Assembly (NCBI RefSeq): GCF_901212495.1
Contig: NZ_CAAKNY010000086.1
Span: forward strand, 1-63,573
Source: Collinsella aerofaciens
GTDB taxonomy: Bacteria > Actinomycetota > Coriobacteriia > Coriobacteriales > Coriobacteriaceae
DNA: 63,573 bases
Direction of reading: 5' to 3'
A program made the translations under genes and the position numbers. Every line of letters starts with the position of its first letter. Position 1 is the stretch's first letter. The notes beneath the pieces are model-generated. The model saw only the letters and a list, made by a program, of their open reading frames with translations. It was not told the origin of the DNA and did no database searches. Positions 26,169 through 35,978 of this stretch are shown piece by piece.

Positions 26169-29100
26169 ATGAAGATCAAAGATATGTTTGAGCACGACAT
26201 CGACCGAAACATTAACGGTGTTATTAAGGTTGATCAGGAGGATGACGGCAGTGTCAGGCAAGAGCTGAACGAATACGTTGTGACCGACGAGCTTCGCCGC
26301 CATTTCAAGACGCTTTTCGATGCGTATGACCGGGCTCTCGATGATACGACGGATAAAATCGGCGTGTGGATTAGCGGTTCGTTTGGCTCGGGTAAATCTC
26401 ACTTTCTCAAGATGCTCAGCTACCTGTTCACGAACCGTGAGGCGGCAGGTAAAACTGCGATTGAGTATATTGCTCCGCGTTTTGAAGATGACGAACTTGC
26501 CGACAAAGCAAAGCGCGCGGCGGGCGTGACGACCGACGCTATCCTCTTTAATATGGGCATCAAAAGCCCGCTCAATAAGGATGGCAGCGCGGTTGCGCGC
26601 ATTTTTGCCAAGATGTATTACGAGAGCCGTGGGTTCTACGGTGCAGATTTTAAGCTCGCTCGCCTGGAGCGTCGTATTGACGACGCCGGTAAAACTCAGG
26701 AATTCCGTGCCGCATTTGAAGAGATTAATCATAGCCCCTGGGTCGATGGCCGCGAGGACTACGACTTTAACTCCGACGACGTTATCGAGTCACTCAGTCG
26801 CACGGGCGTCATGAGCAAGGACGAGGCAGAGCGCTGGTATGAAAAATCGGAAAGCAATGATTTTTCAATCGACCAGCTTACCGACGATATTGCTAAATAC
26901 ACAAAGCGTCGAGAGCAAGAATGCGGCGGCTCATATCGCATGATCTTTATGGCCGATGAGATGAGCCAGTTTATCGCGAGCGATACCGAGCTTATGCTGA
27001 ACTTGCAGAGCATTGTCGAGGCGCTGGGCACCAAGTGTGGCGGTCGCGTGTGGGTCATGGTCACCGGACAGCAGGCGATTGATCAAATTACCAAGGTTAA
27101 GGGCAGCGACTTCTCCAAGATTCAGGATCGCTTTAATACGCGCTTGTCGTTGAGCAGCTCGTGCGCCGATGAAGTTATTCGTCGCCGCATTTTGGCGAAA
27201 AATCAGGCTGCGAACGACTTGCTGAAAGCTGAATACCAGGAGCGCTCGGCGGTCCTCAACAACTTGTATAGCTTTAAGGATGCGGCGGCCGATTTAATTG
27301 GCTACGAGGGCGCCGAAGACTTCGCCAGCACGTATCCGTTTGCTGATTACCAGTTTAAGCTCATTCAAAAAATCATGGATGAGCTGCGCAATCACGGCGC
27401 GTCCGGAAAAAACAGCTCAAGTGCCGAGCGTTCCATGCTGAGCGGCTTTCAAGACTCCGCTCGATGCATAGAGGAAAAGGACCAGAACGCGCTGGTTCCG
27501 CTTTGGCGTTTCTACAATACGATCTCGACGTCGCTCGAGGACTATCATCGTCGCGTAGTTCTTCGAGCGGCGGATGCCGCCCAAAAGGGACAGGGTCTTG
27601 AGGAATGCGACATTCCGGTACTCAAACTGCTTTTCTTGATCCTGTATGTCGATAAGGACATGCCGGCAAACGTTGAAAACTTGATTACCCTAATGACCGA
27701 CGACGTCCGCACCGACCGCATTGTCGTTCGCGAGCAGATTTCGCAGTCCCTGGAGCGTTTGGTACGCCAAAACTATGTAGCTCGCAATGGTGAAACGTAT
27801 AAGTACCTGACCGACGAAGAGCAGGAAATCGCCCAGCAGATTTCGCGCGTGCAGCCGGATGCTGCGAAGATTACGTCCAAGGCCGCACAGATTATGTTTA
27901 GGCAGGTCTTCGAAAACGCCAAGGTAACGGTCGGTAAAAACGTTTTTGACGTTGAGGAATATCTGGACGACACCCGTTATAACAGTGCATCGGGGCTGGC
28001 GCTGCGTGTGATTACTGGTGTGGATGGCACCCCGATTCCTTCGCGCGAGGACCTGCTCCTTAGCTCTAGCAGGGGAGAAGCCATTGTAGTGCTCGATTCC
28101 CAGCAAGATTACTACGACTGCCTGTATCAGTCGGCATGTATTGAGCAATACCTCAATAGCCGTCAGGCAGACAATCGCAGTGAAGTGGTGGCTTCGATTT
28201 TGCGTGGCAAGCAGGAAGAGCGCGTCGCTCTGGATAAGCGTGCAGAGGACCTTATGCGCCAGGCGGTGCTGCATGGAACGTTCTGTGTCTACGGCAGTGA
28301 GTATTCGCCAGTCAAATCGGCGTCTGCCAAGAATATGATCGAGGACTGCGTACGCCAGCTTGTTTCCGTTACGTACAACAAGCTGTCGCTTATTGATAAA
28401 AACTACGACAGCGATATGCAGATCAAGCAAATTCTAACCGCGTACACTCCGGCAATGAATGGGCAAGAGTCCAACGCCGGAGCCATCGAAGCGGTTATGC
28501 GCCTGCTGGAAGCTCGCGCTGCCCAGCATATGCAGGTAACAATGAGCGAGCTGCTCGAGACATATCATGCGAAGCCTTATGGTTGGGCGGAGATTGACAT
28601 TGCCGCCGTGGTTGCAACGCTGCTAGCGCAAAAGCGCGCTCGCCTGCTCTGTGCGGGACAAGCGATTGATCTTAGGGACTCCAAGATCATCGATTATCTG
28701 CGAAAAGCTGCTAAGGCACGACAGGCTGTTGTCGAGGCGCGCCAGCAGCTTTCTCGAGCAGCCATATCTAAGGCGCGACAGGCTGTAGAAGAGTTGAGCG
28801 GCAATCCTACTCTGTCGCTCGAAGAGGACAGCCTTGCCGAGGCATGTCGCGGGGAGCTTGAAAAGCGCCACGATAGCTTGGCGAGCCTTCTTTCGGTCGA
28901 GTACCAGCGTAACCCAGGTTACCCGGGCTATAAGGAGGTCGTGCATGCAAAGAACCTTATCGAAGGCTTATTGCAGAGCGGCCGCGATGCCGTCGATCTA
29001 ATTATGGCGATCGCCGGAAAAGAGGAAGAGCTGGGAGATGCGGCTGAAGATCTCGAAGATATTGACGAGTTTTTCGGTAGCAAGGTAGCTGTATTCGACA

Positions 29101-29759
29101 GTGCCTGCGAGATATTCAAGCGAATGGAGAGCGAGCGCGATTACTTTGAGGGCGATTCTGAGACGCTTGATGCGCTTTCCGTTATTGGAGGAGCGGTTAA
29201 GCAACCGAGCCTGAGTCTGCAGTTCCAAAAGCTATCAGAGGCAAACTTAAAGGTTAGGACCGCCTACAAGGAGCTGTTAGACCAAAAGCGTATCGCCATG
29301 CTCAATTCTGTCGAGGAGCGCTATGGGGATATCGAAGCGTATGCCCAAAATAGGGGCGTCGCTCTGGCGCGCATCGGGGAGACCCACAGTGCTCGAAAAG
29401 ATGAGGTGCATAATGCGACAACGCTGACCGCCCTGGATGCGGTGCCGGCCAAGCTCGATCGTGCTCAGACGGCACTGTACAGAATGATCGATGAAGCCTA
29501 TGAAGAGGCGAATCGTCCCAAACCGGCAAATACGAGTGTGACGGTAACGACCGATCATTCGGGGGTCACTGCGCCTGGCCTACCGAATGAGCCCCAATCT
29601 GTGCCGGTACCTAGGCGACGCGTCAAATCGGTGAGCCGCAGCATGGTCTTTAGGCCGCTGGAGCTGAGCTCGCAACAGCAGATCGATGACTATTTGGAGG
29701 ACGCGCGCAAAGAGCTGCTGCGAAGCCTTGAGGGTAATGACGCCATCCGTTTGGGCTAA
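26169..29759 (+). CDS. brxC: BREX ATPase BrxC
   Basis: 1196-residue P-loop ATPase of the BrxC/PglY family, the normal length for the family. Walker A is GSFGSGKSH (from residue 70) and a Walker B candidate is YRMIFMADEMSQFI. Long helical stretches fill the C-terminal half, ending in a Pro/Val-rich linker and a basic segment (RRRVKSVSRSM). The enzyme is thought to help detect or process foreign DNA with PglX and PglZ. GAAAGG precedes the ATG. pglX follows after 9 bases. Confidence 0.93.
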   Translation: MKIKDMFEHDIDRNINGVIKVDQEDDGSVRQELNEYVVTDELRRHFKTLFDAYDRALDDTTDKIGVWISGSFGSGKSHFLKMLSYLFTNREAAGKTAIEYIAPRFEDDELADKAKRAAGVTTDAILFNMGIKSPLNKDGSAVARIFAKMYYESRGFYGADFKLARLERRIDDAGKTQEFRAAFEEINHSPWVDGREDYDFNSDDVIESLSRTGVMSKDEAERWYEKSESNDFSIDQLTDDIAKYTKRREQECGGSYRMIFMADEMSQFIASDTELMLNLQSIVEALGTKCGGRVWVMVTGQQAIDQITKVKGSDFSKIQDRFNTRLSLSSSCADEVIRRRILAKNQAANDLLKAEYQERSAVLNNLYSFKDAAADLIGYEGAEDFASTYPFADYQFKLIQKIMDELRNHGASGKNSSSAERSMLSGFQDSARCIEEKDQNALVPLWRFYNTISTSLEDYHRRVVLRAADAAQKGQGLEECDIPVLKLLFLILYVDKDMPANVENLITLMTDDVRTDRIVVREQISQSLERLVRQNYVARNGETYKYLTDEEQEIAQQISRVQPDAAKITSKAAQIMFRQVFENAKVTVGKNVFDVEEYLDDTRYNSASGLALRVITGVDGTPIPSREDLLLSSSRGEAIVVLDSQQDYYDCLYQSACIEQYLNSRQADNRSEVVASILRGKQEERVALDKRAEDLMRQAVLHGTFCVYGSEYSPVKSASAKNMIEDCVRQLVSVTYNKLSLIDKNYDSDMQIKQILTAYTPAMNGQESNAGAIEAVMRLLEARAAQHMQVTMSELLETYHAKPYGWAEIDIAAVVATLLAQKRARLLCAGQAIDLRDSKIIDYLRKAAKARQAVVEARQQLSRAAISKARQAVEELSGNPTLSLEEDSLAEACRGELEKRHDSLASLLSVEYQRNPGYPGYKEVVHAKNLIEGLLQSGRDAVDLIMAIAGKEEELGDAAEDLEDIDEFFGSKVAVFDSACEIFKRMESERDYFEGDSETLDALSVIGGAVKQPSLSLQFQKLSEANLKVRTAYKELLDQKRIAMLNSVEERYGDIEAYAQNRGVALARIGETHSARKDEVHNATTLTALDAVPAKLDRAQTALYRMIDEAYEEANRPKPANTSVTVTTDHSGVTAPGLPNEPQSVPVPRRRVKSVSRSMVFRPLELSSQQQIDDYLEDARKELLRSLEGNDAIRLG

Positions 29760-29768
29760 GGGAGAAAC

Positions 29769-32249
29769 ATGGATACGAAAGAGCTCGAAAAGTTTTGCCC
29801 TTGGGCGCGCATCCGTTTAATTGACGAAGTGCGTCAGCGTTGCTATGCCTACGGGCTCGACGATGCGGGGCGTGAGGAATTCGATCGCGATGCAACCATC
29901 GTTAAGGGCACGGTGCTCTCTGCGCTCGAACGTTCGCAACGTTCTGAGCTATATGGCCGCATAGAGCATGACGGCTATGCGCACTTTTGCGAGGAAATGG
30001 CCTACACCTGGTTCAATCGCTTCGCTGCAATACGCTATATGGAAGTGCGAGGCTATCTGCCCTGTGGCGTGCGCATGCTAAGTTCATATTGCGAAACCTC
30101 GGAGTACGATAGTTTTTCGCCAGACTGCTTGCGTATGCCGACGGAGCTTGATCTGCCGGGCTTAGAGCGCGATCGCGTGTTTGACCTTGTCGCTGCAGCA
30201 GATGATGAGGCGCTGTTTCGCCTTATTGTGGTAGCTCAGATGAACGAGCTCGCCGAGTGCTTGCCCGCCATCTTTGGCCGCGTGGGCACGGCGGATGCGT
30301 TGCTGCTTCCGACAAGGCTTTTGGACCGCGGTGAAGAAGGCGTACTGTGCGCTCTAGTCGAACGGGTTAAGCGCAGGACGTGGGAAAACGTCGAGTCCCT
30401 GGGCTGGATGTATCAGTTCTACAATTCCGAGGTCAAAGACGCATTTTTTAAATCTAAGGCCAAGGAGACGCCGGACACCATCGGTCCGGCCACACAGCTG
30501 TTTACGCCCAACTGGATCGTGCGCTACATGGTGCAGAACTCCTTGGGGCGTTTGTGGATGCTGAACAACTCGGAAAGTCCCCTGCGCGATGAAATGGAGT
30601 ACTACATCGAGCCCGATGCGGAGCATGAGGACTTCATTAAAATCGAGAGCCCCGAGGATATTTCGCTGTGCGATCCGGCTTGTGGATCTGGGCATATTCT
30701 CGTTTACGCCTTTGAACTTTTGGCAAAGATGTATTTAGAGCGCGAATACCGTATGCGCGACATTCCCGGACTCATTCTATCCAAGAACCTCCATGGTATG
30801 GAAATTGACCCTCGCGCCGCCCAGATTGCAGGTTTGGCGCTGGCCATTTGCGCTCGAGAGATGGATAGGCGTTTTTTTGGCCGTGGGGTTCAAGCGGATG
30901 TTGCTGTGCTCGAGCCGGTTATGCTGGAGGAGGATGACATTCCGCACGGCGCCGTGCTTGCCAAGAAGAAGGATCTCATCGATGCCCTAACGCATTTGGG
31001 CGAGGTCGGTTCGCTGCTCGCTCCGAGCGAGGGCGACCTTGCCGCACTGCGTGAGGCGATCGAACTCATCGGCACCGATGGTCTGTTTGACGGTAGCTCT
31101 AAAAATAAACTGGTATGTGCCCTTAAGGCCTGCGAGATCCTCGCTCGCCGCCACGACTGCGTGGTGGCCAACCCGCCCTACATGGGCAGCTCCAGCTTCG
31201 GCCCCTTCATGTCCAAGTGGGTCAAGAAGAACTACTCCGACGTGAAGAGCGACCTGTGCACATGCTTCATCGAGCGCGGGTTCAACTTGGCGAAGGACCG
31301 CGGCTATTCAGCGATGGTTACGATGGCATCTTGGATGTTTCTGAGTAGCTTTGAGGCAATGAGGCGTCGAGTTCTTGACAGCAAATCAATCGTTTCCATG
31401 TGCTACATGGGGCATATGGTGATGAGGATTGCATTCAATACTTCTGCAACGGTGTTTGCTAATTGCCGTACAAATAGCCTTGGTTCTTATTGTCGAATCG
31501 AAGCTAAAGACTTGGATGCGGCTGGGAACCCTGTTTCGTTCCCTGCTGGGGAGACTGAGTTCTACCGCCGCGACGCCGAGACCTTCAAGCAGATTCCCGG
31601 CACTCCCATCGCCTACTGGCTTTCCGAGAAATATGGGCACATGTTTGAGCCAGGAACGATGAAGTCTGCTTATGTGTCAGGTGGCCGTTTAAAAACTCAT
31701 GACAATGAGAAATATGTCAGGAATTGGTGGGAGGTCCCAGCTTCTTTAATTGGGAGGTTATGGATGCCGTTGTCGAACGGCGGCGGTTTCTCTAGATGGT
31801 CTGGAATGAAATATGACGTAGTGAACTGGTCTGATGAAGCTAACGATTTTTATGACCAGCATGGCGGCCTTCCTAAATCTGGGTCCATCGAAAGGAAGGG
31901 AATTTGTTGGGGCTTAATCACGTCGGGTCGCTGCTCGTTTCGAGTAAAAGACCAAGGTGAGCTGTTCACTTCTGGTGCCCCGACAGTTTTCATGTCTAAT
32001 CAAGATAGCGAAAGAGCTTTGTCTATCGATTTGGCGTTCCTGAACTCATCGATTGCTTCAGAGCTACTTGATGCGATTAATCCGACTTTGAATACAACGG
32101 TTGGTGATGTCCTCTCGCTTCCGATGCCTCCTTCAAGCGCTCTTGACACTGAAGTTGTTGACTATGCCGACCAATCGGTGTCCATTGCTGATGCCGATTG
32201 GGACTCGTTTGAAACCTCCTGGGATTTCAAGCGTCATCCCTTGGTGTAG
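29769..32249 (+). CDS. pglX: BREX adenine methyltransferase PglX, N-terminal part (split gene)
   Basis: 826 residues; intact PglX proteins are about 1150-1220. AdoMet motif I is DPACGSGHILVYAFELL (about residue 303) and the catalytic motif is NPPYMGSS (about 466), so the methyltransferase core is complete. The target-recognition region follows. The protein stops after WDSFETSWDFKRHPLV, a conserved point in full-length PglX immediately before its C-terminal domain. That missing domain is encoded at 33018-33986 as a separate gene in the same reading phase. The 3' half alternates GC-rich blocks (31160-31290, 31555-31640) with AT-rich blocks, suggesting recombination in the target-recognition region. 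PglX methylates the host motif for self-recognition. Confidence 0.9.
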   Translation: MDTKELEKFCPWARIRLIDEVRQRCYAYGLDDAGREEFDRDATIVKGTVLSALERSQRSELYGRIEHDGYAHFCEEMAYTWFNRFAAIRYMEVRGYLPCGVRMLSSYCETSEYDSFSPDCLRMPTELDLPGLERDRVFDLVAAADDEALFRLIVVAQMNELAECLPAIFGRVGTADALLLPTRLLDRGEEGVLCALVERVKRRTWENVESLGWMYQFYNSEVKDAFFKSKAKETPDTIGPATQLFTPNWIVRYMVQNSLGRLWMLNNSESPLRDEMEYYIEPDAEHEDFIKIESPEDISLCDPACGSGHILVYAFELLAKMYLEREYRMRDIPGLILSKNLHGMEIDPRAAQIAGLALAICAREMDRRFFGRGVQADVAVLEPVMLEEDDIPHGAVLAKKKDLIDALTHLGEVGSLLAPSEGDLAALREAIELIGTDGLFDGSSKNKLVCALKACEILARRHDCVVANPPYMGSSSFGPFMSKWVKKNYSDVKSDLCTCFIERGFNLAKDRGYSAMVTMASWMFLSSFEAMRRRVLDSKSIVSMCYMGHMVMRIAFNTSATVFANCRTNSLGSYCRIEAKDLDAAGNPVSFPAGETEFYRRDAETFKQIPGTPIAYWLSEKYGHMFEPGTMKSAYVSGGRLKTHDNEKYVRNWWEVPASLIGRLWMPLSNGGGFSRWSGMKYDVVNWSDEANDFYDQHGGLPKSGSIERKGICWGLITSGRCSFRVKDQGELFTSGAPTVFMSNQDSERALSIDLAFLNSSIASELLDAINPTLNTTVGDVLSLPMPPSSALDTEVVDYADQSVSIADADWDSFETSWDFKRHPLV

Positions 32250-32256
32250 GTGGCAA

Positions 32257-32877
32257 ATGTCTACGGATCGTTTTAATAGGCTTAAAGACAATTTGTCTCG
32301 CGTTGACAGCCTTCTCGCTCTTTATGAAATTTTACAAAAGGAAGAAGCCAGACGTCTGGTTAGCAGCAAGCAAGATGCACGTTCTGCTGACATATTGAGA
32401 GCCGCCGTTGTTCTACTTCACGGATCTCAGGAAGATTATGTTCGGGGGATGCTATCCGATTGGTTGTTCGATAGGGCGGATTCAAGAGAACTCGAAGGCA
32501 TTTCGTTGCGTGGTTCTGCTCAAAAGAGAGCCCAGAAATTTACGCTTAGGGATTTGGCTCAATATAAGAATGAACAGGTTTCAGATTTGATTCAATCGTC
32601 AATCGAATCACAGCTTTCATTGGTCTCTTTTAACCAATACTCGGAGATATGCAGCTGGCTTTCCAAAATCGGGATTTCGCTAACTCAGTTTAAGAATCAA
32701 TCATTAATTGAGAACCTGATTAAACGTCGACACAAAATAGTTCATGAAGTCGATTTAAACAAGAAGTCTGGTAAGACCGAGAGTATTAAGGCTAGTACGG
32801 TCAGATCGTGGCGAGAAGCGGTTGAGAACATGCTTCGAATTGTAGATGAACAAATTGAGGGATGGGATGCTTCGTGA
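32257..32877 (+). CDS. HEPN-domain protein (RiboL-PSP/MAE_28990-like), inside the split pglX
   Basis: 206 residues, all helical in appearance. The HEPN catalytic signature is RRHKIVHE, with Arg158-x4-His163, and the earlier helix ADILRAAVVLLHGSQEDYVR matches the RiboL-PSP-HEPN family. HEPN proteins are metal-independent RNases used as toxins and abortive-infection effectors. The ATG at 32257 lies seven bases after the pglX stop, with AGGTGG overlapping that stop, so translation is coupled. The gene is AT-rich and in a different frame from both pglX parts. No recognisable antitoxin (MNT or similar) is adjacent. A role as a BREX-controlled suicide effector is inference. Confidence 0.78.
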   Translation: MSTDRFNRLKDNLSRVDSLLALYEILQKEEARRLVSSKQDARSADILRAAVVLLHGSQEDYVRGMLSDWLFDRADSRELEGISLRGSAQKRAQKFTLRDLAQYKNEQVSDLIQSSIESQLSLVSFNQYSEICSWLSKIGISLTQFKNQSLIENLIKRRHKIVHEVDLNKKSGKTESIKASTVRSWREAVENMLRIVDEQIEGWDAS

Positions 32878-33017
32878 TACGCGCCCTGAGTTCGTTTGTA
32901 TTTATCACAAGAGAGAGGCGCATAATACGCGATTTATTCGGCTTCTATCTGCAATTAAGGCTTCAATTCGTTGCCTCTTGAGTGCGGTTTTCGGGTCAAC
33001 ATTAGAGAAGGACTACC
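32878..33017. other. 140-bp spacer between the HEPN gene and the PglX C-terminal gene
   Basis: AT-rich, no gene. An in-frame TAG 15 bases before the next ATG shows that the PglX C-terminal part is not simply continuous with upstream frame. Confidence 0.6.
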
Positions 33018-33986
33018 ATGGCCACTTTACTTCAAGATAAATACGAGGCTCGCAAGGCCGAGGTCAATGCTCGCTTTGAGCAGCTTCGCGCTAACGAAGA
33101 GGAGCTCAACCGAATCTTTGCCAAGATCTACAACATGGAGGGCGAGGTGCCCATCGAGGTCGAGGATAAGTACGTTTCGGTGGCGCGCATCTTTGATACC
33201 GTCGATGAGATTCCCGAGAGCTATAAGGGCAACAAGTACGTGCGCACCAAGCGTGACGAGATCACGTCGCTCATAAGCTATGCCGTGGGTTGCATGTTTG
33301 GCCGCTATTCGCTGGATGTGGACGGACTCGTCTTGGCCGATCAGGGCGCCACGGTTGATGACTATCTGGCTAAGATGCCCGTCCCCGATCACGTGACGTT
33401 TATGCCCGATAGCGACAACGTGTTGCCCATTACCGACGATGAGTACTTTGACGACGACATCGTGCGCTACTTTATCGACTTTGTGCGTACCGTGTACGGC
33501 GAGGAGACGCTCGAGCAGAACCTGGCCTTTATTGCCGAGGCGCTCGGCGACAAGGGCACCTCGCGCGAGGTCATCCGCACCTACTTTTTGAAGGACTTCT
33601 TTAAGGACCACTGCCAGACCTACAAGAAGCGTCCCATCTACTGGCTGTTCGACTCAGGCAAGAAGGGCGGCTTTAGGGCGTTGGTCTACATGCATCGCTA
33701 TCGCCCTGATTTGTTGGCGCTGGTTCGTACGAGTTATATCCATCCTCAGCAAGAACGTTATCGCAATCGACTGATGTGGATTGCCGACCAGATAGAGGTA
33801 AGCGACAGTCGTGATCGTGCTCGTCTTGCTAAGGAGCAAAAGCGCATAAGCGACCAAGCTGCCGAGCTCGTGAGCTACGAGGAGAAGGTCCACCACCTTG
33901 CAGACCAAATGATTGAGATTGATTTGGATGACGGCGTTAAGGTCAATTACGCCAAGTTCCAGGACGTTCTCGCCAAAATCAAATAG
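33018..33986 (+). CDS. pglX: PglX C-terminal domain as a separate protein
   Basis: 322 residues that correspond to the C-terminal third of full-length PglX. The segment EVNARFEQLRANEEELNRIF opens it, ISYAVGCMFGRYSLD follows, then ITDDEYFDDDIVRYF, then FLKDFFKDHCQTYKKRPIYW and LFDSGKKGGFRALVYMHRY, all family landmarks normally about 350 residues from the end. It has its own ATG with AGAAGGA upstream. The reading phase equals that of the N-terminal gene. The two parts together total 1148 residues, so little or nothing is lost. The halves may associate as a split enzyme. Confidence 0.88.
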   Translation: MATLLQDKYEARKAEVNARFEQLRANEEELNRIFAKIYNMEGEVPIEVEDKYVSVARIFDTVDEIPESYKGNKYVRTKRDEITSLISYAVGCMFGRYSLDVDGLVLADQGATVDDYLAKMPVPDHVTFMPDSDNVLPITDDEYFDDDIVRYFIDFVRTVYGEETLEQNLAFIAEALGDKGTSREVIRTYFLKDFFKDHCQTYKKRPIYWLFDSGKKGGFRALVYMHRYRPDLLALVRTSYIHPQQERYRNRLMWIADQIEVSDSRDRARLAKEQKRISDQAAELVSYEEKVHHLADQMIEIDLDDGVKVNYAKFQDVLAKIK

Positions 33987-34018
33987 CCGTCTGTGTGCTA
34001 GAAGTTGAAAGAGCCGCT

Positions 34019-35974
34019 ATGGGAGCATTGGTAAACAACAATCAGATCATTCGAATCGATAGCAATCTTCTGCTCGATCCAACCATGAGCGATGCGTACA
34101 TGGACGGCGCCTACCTATGTTTGACCCCCAATGAGTTCAACATCTTGTTTTGTATGGCTCAAAAACCGGGTCATGCATTTTCTCGCCAAGAGCTGTTTGT
34201 TGCGGCATTTGGCCACGATGACCCTAAGTCGCATCGAGTGCTCGATAGCCATATCAAGAACATTCGCAAGAAACTGGAAGAAGATGCCCGCAACGCTCGT
34301 TGGCTTAAGGGCGTTCACGGTTATGGCTATCGTCTCGATTTTGCTCCGGGATTTGAGCCTGAGGCGAGTGTTGGTGAGGGCGGGCGTGTATTTCGTTCTG
34401 CGCATGGCGACCGTGTGCTTGTCGTTGATTCTGAGAACCGTATTGTTCAGCTCGATGGCGAGGAGCTTGCGCTTACACCAATTGAGCACAGTGTCTTGAA
34501 TGCACTTACGGCTAGGTCAAACGTTGAGATTTCAAATGAGGAACTCTCTCAGATTTCGATGGGCGTTGGCTTCGCTGAATCGAATAGAGCTCTTGCTTCG
34601 CATGTTAAAAACCTCCGTAAGAAGTTGGGAGATGAGGTAAAGAATCCCCTTTGGATTAAAACGGTGCATGGTTTTGGCTATCGGTTCCTGGGTGTCGATG
34701 AGACCCCCGCGCCACGCGAAGAACAAATGCTGGATGACTCTCTGGTCGAGCTCTCCGAACAGCTACAAATGGCATTTGATACAACGTCCGGTTCCATTCT
34801 TTTATGGCATGACGTTGGCGGTGCATACGCGGATGTTGTTGAGCGGCTATTGTTGCCCGACGATGTGGTTTTGATTCGCGAGGATGTGGCCGGCAAATTC
34901 GATACGATTCGAGCTATTAACGAACTCGGCTTCGATGAGCGAGCGCTGTTCTATCGGTCATCACCGTGCGTTGTCGATACGAACGATTGGTTTGCGGACG
35001 TTGAAGCGAGTGCTGAGAGCTTTGTCCCCGAGACGCAAGGTGATCCGGTCGAAGCCCGAGAAAACGTTATTGAAGATGATGAATGCGGGCCGGCCGCGGC
35101 AGCTCCGCGTGTTGCTGTGGCTGAAGACGTACATCCCCAGTCGTTCCATAGCGAGCGTGTTGATACCGGATCTGAAGGCGTCATGGCCGGTGAGTCAACT
35201 CTTCCCAAGCTTGATGGGGATTGGTGCCTGCTTTCCCAGTTTGCGGAGCTGGCGGGATGCTCGCCCGACGAAACGCTCAAGCTGGAATTGTTTGCCTATC
35301 AAACGGGGTTCACGCTTTATGCTGACTGCGCCTGTAGAGGCCGGGGCGTAAGCCAGACAGATTTCTATCTGTCTTTGATGCACGGAGCCATCGTCGAGCA
35401 CGATAGCCTGCCTCAATCCATGTTGAACTGTATGTCCTTTAAAAACATGGTCTATCGAGCCATTAGGTCGGGCGACTTGCTTGACTACGACGAGTCGAGC
35501 TGGATTACGCGCGATGGTCTTGATGAGCTTGATATTAGGGATGCCGATTTGCGCAGCTTTGCTTTGGATGCCATCGATCGTGGCGCTGATGACGACACGC
35601 CGTACTTTACCGTGCCGTGGCTCAGGCGCTGCGCATCCGATTTGCCCTTACTTGAGTACGGTCTATCCGATGCATTTTACGAAAGCGTGCTCCTGTCGCA
35701 GGAGGACCTGCTGGGGCACGGAAACCTTGTGGGCATTAAGCTCTTTGCGCCACGCGGCCACCCCATGAAGGGTCGCGATTTTATCCAAGCGGTGGTGGGT
35801 CGCGAGATATCGATCGATATCGACGATCTTGTCGACTTGCTTTCGGAAGAGTACGGCGTAGTGGTTCCGCGCGCGCAGCTCATCCAGATAATTCGTAAGT
35901 CGGACTTGTTTTATTCAAGCGCTAGCGAGCGCGTATTTGTTAGCCATGACCAGTTTGTACTAGAAGTGGAGTAA
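34019..35974 (+). CDS. Two OmpR/PhoB-type winged helices fused to a PglZ N-terminal-like module
   Basis: 651 residues, not matched to any known BREX protein. Residues 30-106 (LCLTPNEFNILF...VHGYGYRL) and 148-224 (LALTPIEHSVLN...VHGFGYRF) are two tandem Trans_reg_C winged helices; no receiver domain is present. Residues 259-336 resemble the start of PglZ from this locus: ILLWHDVGGAYADVVERL against IVVWHDPSGEFEDMLADL, and DWFADVEA against DWLADVEA. An acidic linker (337-400) precedes a C-terminal region of about 250 residues. Its last 65 residues (SIDIDDLVDLLSEEYGVVVP) look like another winged helix. A PglZ-like sensor coupled to DNA binding is inferred. The ATG at 34019 follows GAAAGAG; a GTG at 33995 is possible. 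Confidence 0.75.
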   Translation: MGALVNNNQIIRIDSNLLLDPTMSDAYMDGAYLCLTPNEFNILFCMAQKPGHAFSRQELFVAAFGHDDPKSHRVLDSHIKNIRKKLEEDARNARWLKGVHGYGYRLDFAPGFEPEASVGEGGRVFRSAHGDRVLVVDSENRIVQLDGEELALTPIEHSVLNALTARSNVEISNEELSQISMGVGFAESNRALASHVKNLRKKLGDEVKNPLWIKTVHGFGYRFLGVDETPAPREEQMLDDSLVELSEQLQMAFDTTSGSILLWHDVGGAYADVVERLLLPDDVVLIREDVAGKFDTIRAINELGFDERALFYRSSPCVVDTNDWFADVEASAESFVPETQGDPVEARENVIEDDECGPAAAAPRVAVAEDVHPQSFHSERVDTGSEGVMAGESTLPKLDGDWCLLSQFAELAGCSPDETLKLELFAYQTGFTLYADCACRGRGVSQTDFYLSLMHGAIVEHDSLPQSMLNCMSFKNMVYRAIRSGDLLDYDESSWITRDGLDELDIRDADLRSFALDAIDRGADDDTPYFTVPWLRRCASDLPLLEYGLSDAFYESVLLSQEDLLGHGNLVGIKLFAPRGHPMKGRDFIQAVVGREISIDIDDLVDLLSEEYGVVVPRAQLIQIIRKSDLFYSSASERVFVSHDQFVLEVE

Positions 35975-35978
35975 GACA

